From NCBI GenBank assembly GCA_014360645.1, contig JACIXD010000003.1, forward strand, positions 240,764 through 304,763: DNA of 64,000 bases, read 5' to 3'. A program made the translations under genes and the position numbers. Shown here piece by piece: positions 9,124-17,715 of the stretch (its first letter is position 1; every line of letters begins with the position of its first letter). The notes under the pieces were generated by a model. That model made no database searches and was not told where the DNA came from. It worked only from the letters and a program-made list of their open reading frames with translations. The DNA comes from Actinomycetota bacterium (GTDB lineage: Bacteria; Actinomycetota; Geothermincolia; Geothermincolales; RBG-13-55-18).

Positions 9124-9163
9124 CCGTCCTTTCTCGCCCCGACCGCGGAGCCGGGCTCGAGCC
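9124..9163. repeat. 40-base direct repeat, copy 1
   Basis: This copy matches 9199-9238 at 37 of 40 positions. Both contain CTCGCCCCGACC and end in the palindrome GGCTCGAGCC. The function is unknown. Confidence 0.6.
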
Positions 9164-9198
9164 GAAGATGAGGGTTAAGGTCATCACTTCAATTGCGG

Positions 9199-9238
9199 CC
9201 GTCCGTTCTCGCCCCGACCATGGAGCCGGGCTCGAGCC
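9199..9238. repeat. 40-base direct repeat, copy 2
   Basis: Second copy of the repeat at 9124-9163, 75 bases downstream, with three mismatches. It ends in the same GGCTCGAGCC palindrome. Confidence 0.6.
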
Positions 9239-9459
9239 CTTTCCCTAGCGGCGCCGGGGGACACGGACCCCGCGAGCCGCGTGACCTCGTGGGGCAGATC
9301 CCGTGAAGGCGCAGGGATACGCGACAATCCAACCATCGTCGGGCGGCCCTCCACCGGATGGTTGATGCCCGCGAGAGGTCGGGAAGGTCACGATGTCCAT
9401 GCTTGCAACGCTCTTCCTAACGAGCTGCCGTCCGTCTCAAGCGCCAAGGGGGTGAGGGG

Positions 9460-9663
9460 ATGTTGCCCGCCGACTGCCACCGCTGCGGAAGCGCCGGATG
9501 CGTGGAATTCGGGATGTGCCAGGTTTGTTACCAGGAATATTCTTCACGGGGTCAGAGCTTCGATCTTCGATCCGCGGAGAAGGGCGCGTTCATCCCTTAC
9601 ACGGAGAAGGGGTCGGCTTCCGTCCTGGTTTCATACGGCCCCGCGCTTTCCTACCGAACATGA
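9460..9663 (+). CDS. small Cys-rich (zinc-ribbon-like) protein, possibly a disrupted gene
   Basis: A 67-codon ORF begins ATG at 9460 after a good ribosome binding site (GGGGGTGAGGGG). The first 27 residues contain four cysteines in a treble-clef-like pattern, CHRCGSAGC then MCQVCYQEY, as in small zinc-binding proteins. From residue about 30 the frame runs into the GGGGTCAG-TCTTCGATC repeat (9548), so the rest (SFDLRSAEKG onward) is probably not original protein. The small CxxC protein may be real, with its tail replaced or truncated by repeat insertion. The function is unknown and the call is tentative. Confidence 0.4.
   Translation: MLPADCHRCGSAGCVEFGMCQVCYQEYSSRGQSFDLRSAEKGAFIPYTEKGSASVLVSYGPALSYRT
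9548..9573 (+). repeat. GGGGTCAG-TCTTCGATC dispersed repeat, copy B
   Basis: GGGGTCAGAGCTTCGATC is followed by a second TTCGATCC. It belongs to the same family as the copies at 9005, 21757, 21861 and 22038. It lies inside the small Cys-rich ORF. Confidence 0.55.
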
Positions 9664-10098
9664 CCCGGGACCGCAGCCTCCATCTTCGATCCATGGAGAG
9701 GCGTTGATCTCTCCCTAAAGCGAAGAGCGGGCGGCATCCACCCCCCGGTCCGAGAGGGTCCGCGCCGCAGAGGCGTAGTCGCCGTCTCCGGTCCCTTTGC
9801 GGGCGGTGTCGGCGAGGAGATGAGAAGGCGTCCGCGGCTCTCCGCCTGTCATCCGCCCTTCTTCCGGGCCTTCGGGAGGGCGGTGTCGGGAGGGAGACAA
9901 AAGGCGTCATGCCTCCCGCGGCAGGGCGTTTTCCTCCTCCGGACATGCAGGGAAAAACGAGACCGCGCCTCACCGGCTCAAGGCCGTAGAGCGAAAGGTT
10001 GTTCCCGTGCTCCGGACGCCGAATCTTCCCGCGCGCTCATGGCGTAAGGACCGCGGCGCTCCTTACGCTCTTCTCCACCCCGGGTGTCGGCGATCCCC

Positions 10099-12189
10099 TC
10101 AAGGTCTCCGGCTTCTTTTCCGGCGGGATCTGGCCGATGCCGCCGCCGACAGCAACCCCATGAACGCGCCGAAGAGCAATGCCGCGCTGCCCGATCCCTG
10201 GCCGCAGGCCGCCTCCACCCGGAAGCCCTCGCGCATGCGCGCCCCCGTGCCGTCGGGGTTCACCACCACCACGTCGTAGGCGCCCGGCTCGGCCCCGAAG
10301 ACGAGCAGGGAGCAGGTGATTCTCTGGGGGGAGGAAACGCTCACGCCGGCGGCCTCCAGGAGCGCGCCGCCCTTTCTCAGCCTGACCGTGGCGCCGGGCT
10401 TGAACCCGCTGCCCTTGAGCTCAAGGGATACGAAACCCGCGAACTGCGTGACCCTGTCAGGAGCGATCCCGTTGAGGTGCACGGGGTCAGGGTTGGGCAA
10501 TACCGAGAATCCGCCCGGAAGCAGCGAGAGGTTGCCCGAGGCGTCGGAGACCGCCAGATGGTATTCGCCCTCCCGGACATCGTAGAGCTCGAAGGTGCAG
10601 ACAATGAGGCTGGGGGAGACGACGGCGGTGGACGAGGCCGCGAGGCCGTAGCCGCCGGAGACCTCCATCAGCGAGACCTTCATGTCCGTACTGAACCCGC
10701 TTCCCGTCACCCTCACCGAGACCGCGGTGCCCTGCATCCCGCTGGCGGGGTCCGCCGTATCCACGCATACGGGGTTCTGGAGCACCGTGAATCCCGCGGG
10801 CAGCCTGGCCTCGCCGCCGTCGGGATTTGCGAGGACCACGTCGTAGACGCCGGGTTCGGCTTGTATGAGGTCGAGGACGCAGTGCACGCGGTCGTCGGCA
10901 TCCGGCCAGGCGGCGACTTCGATGGATGAACCATCTTTTTCCATACGCACCGAAAAGCCCTCGTCAAATCCCGTGCAGTGGAGATCGGCCTCCAAGATGC
11001 AGCGGTTGTACCCCGAAGAGGGGGATATGCCGTCGATGCGCAGGGAAGGTTCCCAGCCCCCGCTGGAGGTGTGCATGATGTACCCGTGGCCGTACTGCCC
11101 GAGGTTGGTGGGGTCGCACCCGCAGGCCCATGCCGCCGTCCCGTCAGGGGTGGAGATGTCGCTGAGGACATAAAGACCGTCCGCCTGGATGTTCCAGGAG
11201 GCACCGCCGTCGTCGCTCCTGGCGATATGGTTGCCCCATCCCTGGGCGCATACGGCGAGGAACGCCGTGCAGCCGTCCACGGCGCAGAACCCTCCGTTGC
11301 CGTAGCTCCAGTAGCCGACGGGCGTTGGATGGATATCCCAGCTCACTCCTCCGTCGGCGGAGCGCAGGATCTCGGTGCGGGAGTTCGAGGGCGCGGAGAG
11401 GTCGGCGTGCAGCGCGGCTACCCATACGTCGAGGGCGTGGGGAGCGGACACCTTGAAATATGCGTATCCTTCCACCGTGTGGTCCTGCCAGTGCGACCCG
11501 CCGTCCGAGGTCTTCATCAGGCGTCCCGCCACCGTGGGAGGCACCGGCGGCCAGGTCATCCCGGGAGAGAAGAAACCTCCCGAAGCCCAGCAGGTCTGCC
11601 CGTCAACGGCGGAGACGCCGGTCATGGTACAGGGGATGCCTGCGGCCTGCACCTCCCAGGTCCCGCCACCGTCGTCCGTCTTGATGATGAAGCCGTTGAA
11701 GGCGGTACCGGAGGAGGTGGAATAGCCCACCGCCCAGCAGGTGCTCCCGTCCACGGCGGAGATGTCCGTGACGCAGTACCCGTCCGCGGCGATCGACACC
11801 TCCCAGCTCGAGCCTCCGTCCGCCGTCTTGACGATGCATCCGTATCCGCCGGCCCAGCATACCTCTTCGCTGACCGCGGAAGCGCAGGTGAGGATGGTGG
11901 GAAATCCCGGATAGGAGGGCGTCCAGGAGTCGCCGCCGTCGGTGGTCCTGAGGGCGAGAGCCCGCGGTGTCTCCCCCGTCGTCCGTCCCACCGCCCAGCA
12001 GGTGTTCCCGTCAACCGCGGAGACGCCGAAGATGCTCGCCGCGTCGTCCTGGAATTGAACCGACCAGCCGCCATCGACGCCGCCCTGCGCGCTTTCCGGC
12101 GTCCGGAAGACGGCCGGCGAGGACGCGCCCAGCAGCAGGAGCAGAACAACGCAGGCCGTCCGGCAGGCTTTTTTCCCTGGTCTCATCAT
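10099..12189 (-). CDS. secreted multi-repeat surface protein (YCF48/BNR-like plus IPT/TIG domains)
   Basis: This protein of about 696 residues starts with a signal peptide (basic KKACR then VVLLLLLGASSPA). Residues about 45-390 hold repeated blades with the phrase SAVDG-TCWAVG and DGG-SW, as in YCF48/BNR-type beta-propeller repeats; the Cys-Trp pair recurs in each. Residues about 390-660 hold three IPT/TIG-like immunoglobulin folds (VYDVVLANPDGG, VTGSGFSTDMKV, LKGSGFKPGATV). The C-terminus is CGQGSG, a hydrophobic helix and a basic tail, which looks like a cell-surface sorting signal. The start is ATG at 12189 or 12186, just after AGGGGG; a GTG at 12195 lies within that site. The role is probably adhesion or surface binding; no partner gene is adjacent. 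Confidence 0.75.
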   Translation of the reverse strand: MMRPGKKACRTACVVLLLLLGASSPAVFRTPESAQGGVDGGWSVQFQDDAASIFGVSAVDGNTCWAVGRTTGETPRALALRTTDGGDSWTPSYPGFPTILTCASAVSEEVCWAGGYGCIVKTADGGSSWEVSIAADGYCVTDISAVDGSTCWAVGYSTSSGTAFNGFIIKTDDGGGTWEVQAAGIPCTMTGVSAVDGQTCWASGGFFSPGMTWPPVPPTVAGRLMKTSDGGSHWQDHTVEGYAYFKVSAPHALDVWVAALHADLSAPSNSRTEILRSADGGVSWDIHPTPVGYWSYGNGGFCAVDGCTAFLAVCAQGWGNHIARSDDGGASWNIQADGLYVLSDISTPDGTAAWACGCDPTNLGQYGHGYIMHTSSGGWEPSLRIDGISPSSGYNRCILEADLHCTGFDEGFSVRMEKDGSSIEVAAWPDADDRVHCVLDLIQAEPGVYDVVLANPDGGEARLPAGFTVLQNPVCVDTADPASGMQGTAVSVRVTGSGFSTDMKVSLMEVSGGYGLAASSTAVVSPSLIVCTFELYDVREGEYHLAVSDASGNLSLLPGGFSVLPNPDPVHLNGIAPDRVTQFAGFVSLELKGSGFKPGATVRLRKGGALLEAAGVSVSSPQRITCSLLVFGAEPGAYDVVVVNPDGTGARMREGFRVEAACGQGSGSAALLFGAFMGLLSAAASARSRRKRSRRP

Positions 12190-12530
12190 ACACACCCCCT
12201 CATGCCATGCAGCCCTGGACAGGCAGAGTCTGCAGCCCCTCTGCGACCCCTGAGCCCGGATCTGTCGCCTTGAACGAATGGAACAAGGATAAATTTATAA
12301 ACCATAAGGTAACATAGTCCTTAATGGCGGTCAAACCCCCTCAGGCCCTAACCCGGTCAAACCGGCACTCAGGTGAACGCCGTACCGGGGAGGCCCCGAA
12401 AGCGCGACGAAGGGCTCCGAAGCCTCCCGGCGCAGGCGAGGCCTTCCGCGAAAAGCGTCCCGGAAGGCCAACGGGGCAGGAGAAGCGAATGATAGAATGT
12501 CCGTGAGGCGGCGTGTTCCCGGGGGGCGAG
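12190..12530. other. divergent intergenic region
   Basis: This region separates the minus-strand secreted protein from the next plus-strand gene. It contains an AT-rich segment at 12285-12320 (AAATTTATAAACC) that probably carries the promoter of the minus-strand gene, although I cannot assign both hexamers. An extended -10 element for the plus-strand gene lies at 12490-12498. No gene is supported. Confidence 0.5.
12490..12498 (+). promoter_or_regulatory. extended -10 promoter element
   Basis: TGATAGAAT matches the extended -10 pattern TGnTATAAT with one mismatch. A start near 12505 would leave a short leader before the ATG at 12531. No convincing -35 is visible. Confidence 0.4.
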
Positions 12531-13490
12531 ATGGAGTTCACGGTCTTCGGCGAGGGCTGGCTGGGCGAGATACTGGGCGCGGCGGGAGTCTCCGGCGCGA
12601 TCCGGGAGAGGGTGAGAAACGCCCTCGCCTCCCTCGCGGAGGGGGAGAGGGGCGCCGTCGAGGCGGAGTGGAAGTCCATCGACCGCATGCTCAAAAAGGG
12701 CCGGTTAGCGGAGGCCCTGGGGCTGGCCCTGGAGACGGTGTCCAGGACGGCCGGGGAACTGCGGGCTCTCCTGGGCCAGGAAGCCGCCGTGCTCGAGAGG
12801 CCCCTCAGCCCCTTCCTCATCGGGGGCGGCGAGGTGAGGAAGGTGCTTTATGCCCCGGAGGACGTGCGAGAGCTGGCGCGCTCGGGCGACGAGCTGGACG
12901 CGCTGCGCGCCCTGGTGCTCATAAACGGCGCGCGACGCCTCCTGGTCAGCTGGGGGGCGGGGGTGGGCGGGAAAAAACCCCGCAGGCTCATACCCCGCCT
13001 GGAGAAAGACGTGGAGGACCTGCGCCGCATGCAGGCCGAGCTCCCGGGAGAGGACGAGTTCGGGGAGGACCTCGAAAGGGAGATGGAGTTCGCCGACCGT
13101 TTCGCCTCCACGGCCACGCGTTTCGCCCGTGATCTCATGGAGTTGCACGTGTCGAACACCGCCCATCCCGAGGTGCGCCGCCGTTTCGAGATCCTCTGGA
13201 ACAACGTCCTCCAGCTCGCGGAGGACGGAGACATGGAGTCCGCGTCCCTGGAGGCGTTGCAGGTGCTTGAGGAGGCCTTCGAGCTGGCGGGCATGGGCGG
13301 CGGCGATACCCTGGAGAAAGTTGACCTGCTCTACGGCTTTTTCAGCGAGGTGGAGGGATTGCGCAGGGCCGTCGACCGCCTGACCGCCATCTCGCGCGAC
13401 GGAGAGGGAAGCATGGGCGCGGAGGAGGGGCGTGCCTGTATAGAGGCCATCCGCGGGGCGCTGGCGGACATGGGCCTGGAGCTTGCGTAA
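12531..13490 (+). CDS. hypothetical protein, helical
   Basis: I do not recognise this 319-residue protein. It has no signal peptide or membrane segment and is predicted from composition to be mostly helical, with many Glu, Arg and Leu residues and likely coiled-coil stretches (ELARSGDELDALRALVLING, RLEKDVEDLRRMQAELPGE). The region RFEILWNNVLQLAEDGDMES resembles a short TPR-like helix pair. The ATG at 12531 follows GGGGGGCGAG; a GTG at 12513 is in frame but lacks a site. The next gene starts 73 bases downstream, so the two may be coexpressed. The function is open. Confidence 0.65.
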   Translation: MEFTVFGEGWLGEILGAAGVSGAIRERVRNALASLAEGERGAVEAEWKSIDRMLKKGRLAEALGLALETVSRTAGELRALLGQEAAVLERPLSPFLIGGGEVRKVLYAPEDVRELARSGDELDALRALVLINGARRLLVSWGAGVGGKKPRRLIPRLEKDVEDLRRMQAELPGEDEFGEDLEREMEFADRFASTATRFARDLMELHVSNTAHPEVRRRFEILWNNVLQLAEDGDMESASLEALQVLEEAFELAGMGGGDTLEKVDLLYGFFSEVEGLRRAVDRLTAISRDGEGSMGAEEGRACIEAIRGALADMGLELA

Positions 13491-13563
13491 GGACCCCTGC
13501 CCCTCCGCTTGCCCGCCTCTCGACCGCAGCACGCAAGAGTCCGGAAGGTACGGGGAGGGAGGC

Positions 13564-16290
13564 TTGGAGGTAATCCTCGGACACGTCAACGTGGACTTCG
13601 ACGCCTTGGCCTCCATGGTGGCGGCGAAGAAGCTCTATCCCGAGGCGGTGATGGTCTTCGCGGGGTCGGTGAACCGCAACGTGCGCGAGTTCATCTCCCT
13701 GCATGGCGACGTGCTGGAGTTCATGGACCCCCGGGCCCTGGACGCCGAGGCCATCGAGCGCCTCATCGTGGTGGACAACCGCATCGCCGAGCGGCTGGGG
13801 GAGTTTCGGGACCTCCCGGGGCGCCCCGGGGTCGAGGTCTTCGTCTACGACCACCACCCTCCCTCGCCGCAGGACATGCGGGGGGTGAAGGACTACAGCG
13901 AGGAGGTGGGCGCCACCACCACCGTGCTGCTCAAGATCATCAGGCGCAAGGGGATATCCGTGACCCCCTTCGAGGCCACCCTGTTCGCCCTGGGCATCCA
14001 CGAGGACACCGGTTCCCTCACCTTCGCGGGGACCACCTACGACGATGCCGAGGCCCTGGCCTACCTCATGCGTGAGGGAGCCAACCTCAACGTCATCACC
14101 CACTTCCTGGGCCCCGCCCTCACCCCCGCCCAGCACGAGCTCATGAAAAGGCTGCTGGAGGGCCTGGAGACCCTCCGCGTGCGGGGCATCCTGGTGGCGT
14201 TGGCGAGGGCGAGGATGGGGGAGTACGTGGAGGGCGCTTCCGTGGTCGCCGGCAAGCTCGCGGAGCTGGAGAACCTGGACGTGGTCTTCACCCTCAGCGA
14301 GATGGCGGGGCGGGTGGTGGTGGTGGGTCTTTCCAGGTTGAGCCAGGTGGACGTGCACGAGGTGCTCTCTGGCCTCGGGGGCGGAGGCCACTCCAAGGCC
14401 GGCTCCGCGGTGCTCAAGGGCGTTACCTTGAGGCAGGCGGAGAAGAAGCTCCTGGCCGTCCTGGAGGAGAAGGTGCGGCCGCTGGTCACCGCGGGGGAGA
14501 TCATGAGCGGACCTGTGAGGACCATCGAGGAGGACACCCCCATCGCCGAGGCGTCGCGGCGCATGCAGCGCACCGGGCATACCGCTTTTCCGGTGGTGGA
14601 CGCGGGAGGTGAGCTGGTGGGGATCATCTCCCGCAAGGACCTCGACAAGGCGGGGCACCACGGGCTGGGGCACGCCCCCGTCAAGGGTTTCATGACCCGC
14701 GAGCTGGTGAGCGTGGACGAGGACGCCTCACTGTTGGAGATCCAGGACCTCATGACCGCCAACGCCATCGGCAGGGTGCCGGTGGTGAGGGGACGCAGGG
14801 TGGTGGGCATCGTGACGCGCAAGGACGTGCTCAGGGCCCTGCATGGAAAGGATTACCTACGGGGCTTCACCGTCCCGGGGCGCGCCGCGGGATACAGCCG
14901 CTCGGAGATCATCGACCTCATGAGGCGAAGTCTCCCGGGGGACGTGCAGGGACTGCTGCACACGCTGTCCCGGGTGGCGGAGGACGAGGGGTTCGAGGCC
15001 TACCTGGTGGGGGGCGTGGTGCGGGACCTCCTGCTGGGCTATCCCAACCTGGACCTGGACGTGGTGGTGGAGGGTGACGGCATCGACTTCGCGCGCCTCC
15101 TGGCAAGGGCGCTGAAGGCCAGGGTCAGGAGTCACCGCAAGTTCGGCACCGCCGTGGTCATCCTGCCCACGGGGCGCAGGATAGACGTGGCCACGGCGCG
15201 CACGGAGTTCTACGAACGTCCCGCGGCCCTGCCCACGGTGGAGATGTCCTCCATCCGCCAGGACCTCTACCGCCGCGACTTCACCATCAACACCATGGCG
15301 GTGGCTCTGAGCGGCGACCGCTTCGGCGAGCTCCTCGACTACTTCGGGGGACTGCGGGATCTGGAGCGGCGGCAGGTGCGCATCCTCCACAACCTCAGTT
15401 TCGTGGAGGACCCAACGCGCATCTTCCGCGCCGTGCGTTTCGAGCAGCGCTACGGCTTCCGGCTGGAGCGGCAGACGGAGATGCTGGCGCGCCGCGCGGT
15501 GGAGATGGAGATCGTGGGCAAGCTCACCAACGCCAGGGTGCGGGACGAGCTCATAGACATCTTCTCCGAGCCCTTCCCCCTCCCCCTGCGGGCCATCGAG
15601 CGCCTGCAGGACCTCGGGGCGCTGCGCACGCTGCATCCCGACCTGGAGGTGAGCAAGGGGATGCGGGAACGTTACCGCCTCCTCGAGAGGCACGCCGCGG
15701 CGGCGCTGGAGCTGGCGGGGGAGAGGGCCAGGGCATGGATCCCCTCCCTGGCGGCCATGCTGGAGGAACTCCCGGCGCGCGAGGCGAAGAAATGGTGCCA
15801 CCAGATGCGCTTCCGGAGCGAGGACACCCGGGCGCTCATGCAGTGCCTGGTGACGGTGCCGGAGGTCATCGGGGCCCTGCACGCGGTGGACCTTCGGCCC
15901 AGCGAGGTGACGCGTTTCCTTGACCCTCTGAGCGGGGAGGCCTTAGCATATCTCTATGTGCTCGGGGGCCCGGGCACGCGGAGGTACGTGGCGGACTACG
16001 TCAGGAAATGGAAGGATATTCCATTAGAGATAAGCGGCCACGACCTCGCGGCATTGGGATTGAAGCCGTCGCGGCGCTACGCGGAGATCCTGGAGCGGGT
16101 ACGGTCGGAGAAGATCGACGGCCGGGTGAGGGGACGCGAGGAGGAGCTGGCGCTGGCCAGGCGCCTCGCCCTCGACGAGGGGGAGGAAGAGCGGGGAGGC
16201 GGCGTGGCGGCGGGTCCCCGGGGCGAGGACGATAAGAGAAGTCCTGGTGGTGAGCCGCGCCCGGGGCGGCTCGGTGACGGAAGCCGGTGA
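13564..16290 (+). CDS. DHH phosphoesterase / CBS pair / tRNA nucleotidyltransferase fusion
   Basis: This 908-residue three-part protein starts with a DHH-family phosphoesterase (about residues 1-300): HVNVDFDALASM, the DHH motif in DHHPPSP, HEDTGSL and a DHHA1-like GGGGHSKAG. Two CBS domains follow (about 315-425; PVRTIEEDTPI and ELVSVDEDASL). The C-terminal half is a class II poly(A) polymerase/CCA-adding enzyme head with VGGVVRDLLLG, the DLDVVV metal-binding acids and RRDFTINTMA, then an RNA-binding helical domain. It probably maintains tRNA 3' ends, with CBS domains sensing adenylates. The start is the TTG at 13564, one base after GGGGAGGGAGG, and this fits the fold; an in-frame start at 13483 would overlap the previous gene. 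Confidence 0.88.
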   Translation: MEVILGHVNVDFDALASMVAAKKLYPEAVMVFAGSVNRNVREFISLHGDVLEFMDPRALDAEAIERLIVVDNRIAERLGEFRDLPGRPGVEVFVYDHHPPSPQDMRGVKDYSEEVGATTTVLLKIIRRKGISVTPFEATLFALGIHEDTGSLTFAGTTYDDAEALAYLMREGANLNVITHFLGPALTPAQHELMKRLLEGLETLRVRGILVALARARMGEYVEGASVVAGKLAELENLDVVFTLSEMAGRVVVVGLSRLSQVDVHEVLSGLGGGGHSKAGSAVLKGVTLRQAEKKLLAVLEEKVRPLVTAGEIMSGPVRTIEEDTPIAEASRRMQRTGHTAFPVVDAGGELVGIISRKDLDKAGHHGLGHAPVKGFMTRELVSVDEDASLLEIQDLMTANAIGRVPVVRGRRVVGIVTRKDVLRALHGKDYLRGFTVPGRAAGYSRSEIIDLMRRSLPGDVQGLLHTLSRVAEDEGFEAYLVGGVVRDLLLGYPNLDLDVVVEGDGIDFARLLARALKARVRSHRKFGTAVVILPTGRRIDVATARTEFYERPAALPTVEMSSIRQDLYRRDFTINTMAVALSGDRFGELLDYFGGLRDLERRQVRILHNLSFVEDPTRIFRAVRFEQRYGFRLERQTEMLARRAVEMEIVGKLTNARVRDELIDIFSEPFPLPLRAIERLQDLGALRTLHPDLEVSKGMRERYRLLERHAAAALELAGERARAWIPSLAAMLEELPAREAKKWCHQMRFRSEDTRALMQCLVTVPEVIGALHAVDLRPSEVTRFLDPLSGEALAYLYVLGGPGTRRYVADYVRKWKDIPLEISGHDLAALGLKPSRRYAEILERVRSEKIDGRVRGREEELALARRLALDEGEEERGGGVAAGPRGEDDKRSPGGEPRPGRLGDGSR

Positions 16291-16292
16291 CC

Positions 16293-16949
16293 ATGAGCAA
16301 CCTCGAACGCGCCGTCTATATGCTGGTGGGCCTGATAGTGGGGGTCATCATCCACGAGTACATGCACGGCTACGTGGCCTACCGCATGGGTGACACCACC
16401 GCCAAGCGCGCGGGTCGACTGACCCTGGACCCCCTGGCGCACATCGATCCCTTCGGGACCCTCATCCTCCCGGGCATGCTCCTGCTCCTGAGCATCATGG
16501 GCTACGGCACCTTCATCATCGGCTACGCCAAGCCGGTGCCCATCAACCCCTTCCTCTTCCGCAAGCCCAGGGGGATCGTCTGGGTGTCCCTGGCGGGCCC
16601 CCTCTCCAACCTGGGTCTGGGGGTGGTCTTCATCGGCATCATACGCCTGCTGCTCATGTTCGACGGCGGCGCCATCCTGGACAAGATGGTCTACACCTGC
16701 CTTTTCATCGCCTACATCAACATCCTCCTCTTCGTCTTCAACCTCATCCCCATCCCGCCCCTGGACGGCTCGCGGGTGGTGGGATACTTCCTGCGCGGCG
16801 AGGCGCGGCGCTTCTACCAGTCCCTGGAGCCCTACGGGTTCTTCATCGTGCTATTGCTGGTGATGACCTTCGGGTTCCTGCTCTCGCGGGTCGTGGGCGG
16901 GGTGGCCAATCTCATCACGCGGCTCTTCGGCTTGGGGAGCATCTTCTGA
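16293..16949 (+). CDS. site-2 protease family (M50) membrane metalloprotease
   Basis: This 218-residue polytopic membrane protein has the zinc site HEYMHG in the first helix and the second metal motif NLIPIPPLDGSRV in a later helix, the pattern of M50 rhomboid-unrelated intramembrane proteases. It is the short form, lacking PDZ or CBS domains. Substrates of this subgroup are mostly unknown. The ATG at 16293 sits three bases after the stop of the fusion gene; an overlapping GTG at 16287 (GTGA) would add two residues and is an alternative that also implies coupling. Confidence 0.82.
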   Translation: MSNLERAVYMLVGLIVGVIIHEYMHGYVAYRMGDTTAKRAGRLTLDPLAHIDPFGTLILPGMLLLLSIMGYGTFIIGYAKPVPINPFLFRKPRGIVWVSLAGPLSNLGLGVVFIGIIRLLLMFDGGAILDKMVYTCLFIAYINILLFVFNLIPIPPLDGSRVVGYFLRGEARRFYQSLEPYGFFIVLLLVMTFGFLLSRVVGGVANLITRLFGLGSIF

Positions 16950-16966
16950 GCGGGGTGTCCTGAGGC

Positions 16967-17509
16967 GTGAACACCTGGCGCGACCTGCCCGGCAAGGCGC
17001 TGGTGGCACTGGCCGCGCTGGATCCCCGCCTGCGGGCCAGGGCGGCGAGGGCGGCGGAGGCCCTGGCGCCGGGAGAGCGTGAGCTCTTCCTCTCCCTGAA
17101 ACGTTACGATATCGCCCATTCCCTGGCCGTGGCCCGGCGACTGCGCGACGACCCCCTGCTCCGACGCGCCGCGCTGCTTCACGACGCCGGCAAGCTCCCC
17201 TCCGAGCTGGGGCTGCCGGCGCGCTGGCTCTACACCGCCGCCGAGCTCACCGCGCCTCGCCTGCTGCGCGGGCTGTGCAGGAGGGCGGAGGAAAGGGCGA
17301 GGGGCGCGGGGGCCCTGGAGCGTGCCCGCAGCTTGCCGCGCGGCATGTGGAGGGGGCTCTACGTGCAGGACCACCACGGCGAGATCGCCGGGGAGCTGCT
17401 GCGGGAGCGGGGGAGCGAGGAGGAGCTGGTGCGCCTGGTGGCGGCCCACCAGGAGGAGCCCGCTGACGCCAAGGCCGCCAGGCTGCGCGAGGCCGACGAC
17501 GCCTCGTGA
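16967..17509 (+). CDS. HD-domain protein
   Basis: This 180-residue soluble protein has an HD-type metal-binding core: His in DIAHSLAVARR, His-Asp in ALLHDAGKL and further His residues in QDHHGEIAGEL and VAAHQEEPAD. The pattern is that of small HD phosphohydrolases (HDIG-like). The substrate is not known; nucleotides or nucleotide second messengers are typical for the fold. The GTG start at 16967 lies 17 bases after the protease gene, so the two are probably cotranscribed. Confidence 0.7.
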   Translation: MNTWRDLPGKALVALAALDPRLRARAARAAEALAPGERELFLSLKRYDIAHSLAVARRLRDDPLLRRAALLHDAGKLPSELGLPARWLYTAAELTAPRLLRGLCRRAEERARGAGALERARSLPRGMWRGLYVQDHHGEIAGELLRERGSEEELVRLVAAHQEEPADAKAARLREADDAS

Positions 17510-17715
17510 AGGGCGGGCCCGTTCCCCACCCAATGCCTTCCAGTGCGGTCCGGCGCAGGCGCGTTCCCCACGAGACGGCGGAGGTCGCCGCAGGCGTTGG
17601 CGGCGCCACGCGCCGCGCCATGCAGGCCGAGGTTGCGGAATTGTAGAATAATGTGACGGACGAGACCGGAGCGGAGCCTTTTCTCCGCGCGGGAAACGAA
17701 AAGAGAGGAGAAAGG

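Larger units (their letters stand above)
8955..10098. other. repeat-rich convergent intergenic region
   Basis: This 1.1 kb lies between two convergent genes. It holds the terminator of the radical SAM gene, two copies of a GGGGTCAG-TCTTCGATC repeat (9005-9024 and 9548-9573), two 40-base direct repeats (9124 and 9199), one small Cys-rich ORF (9460-9663), and an inverted repeat of nine bases (GCGTAAGGA at 10042-10050 with TCCTTACGC at 10060-10068) that may end the minus-strand gene. The segment 9700-10040 holds nothing I recognise beyond two similar GGGCGGTGTCGG stretches near 9800 and 9880. Confidence 0.6.

Noticed and set aside
9700..10040. possible gene remnants with GGGCGGTGTCGG stretches
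   Set aside because: The two similar stretches are short and imperfect, and no frame gives a recognisable product.
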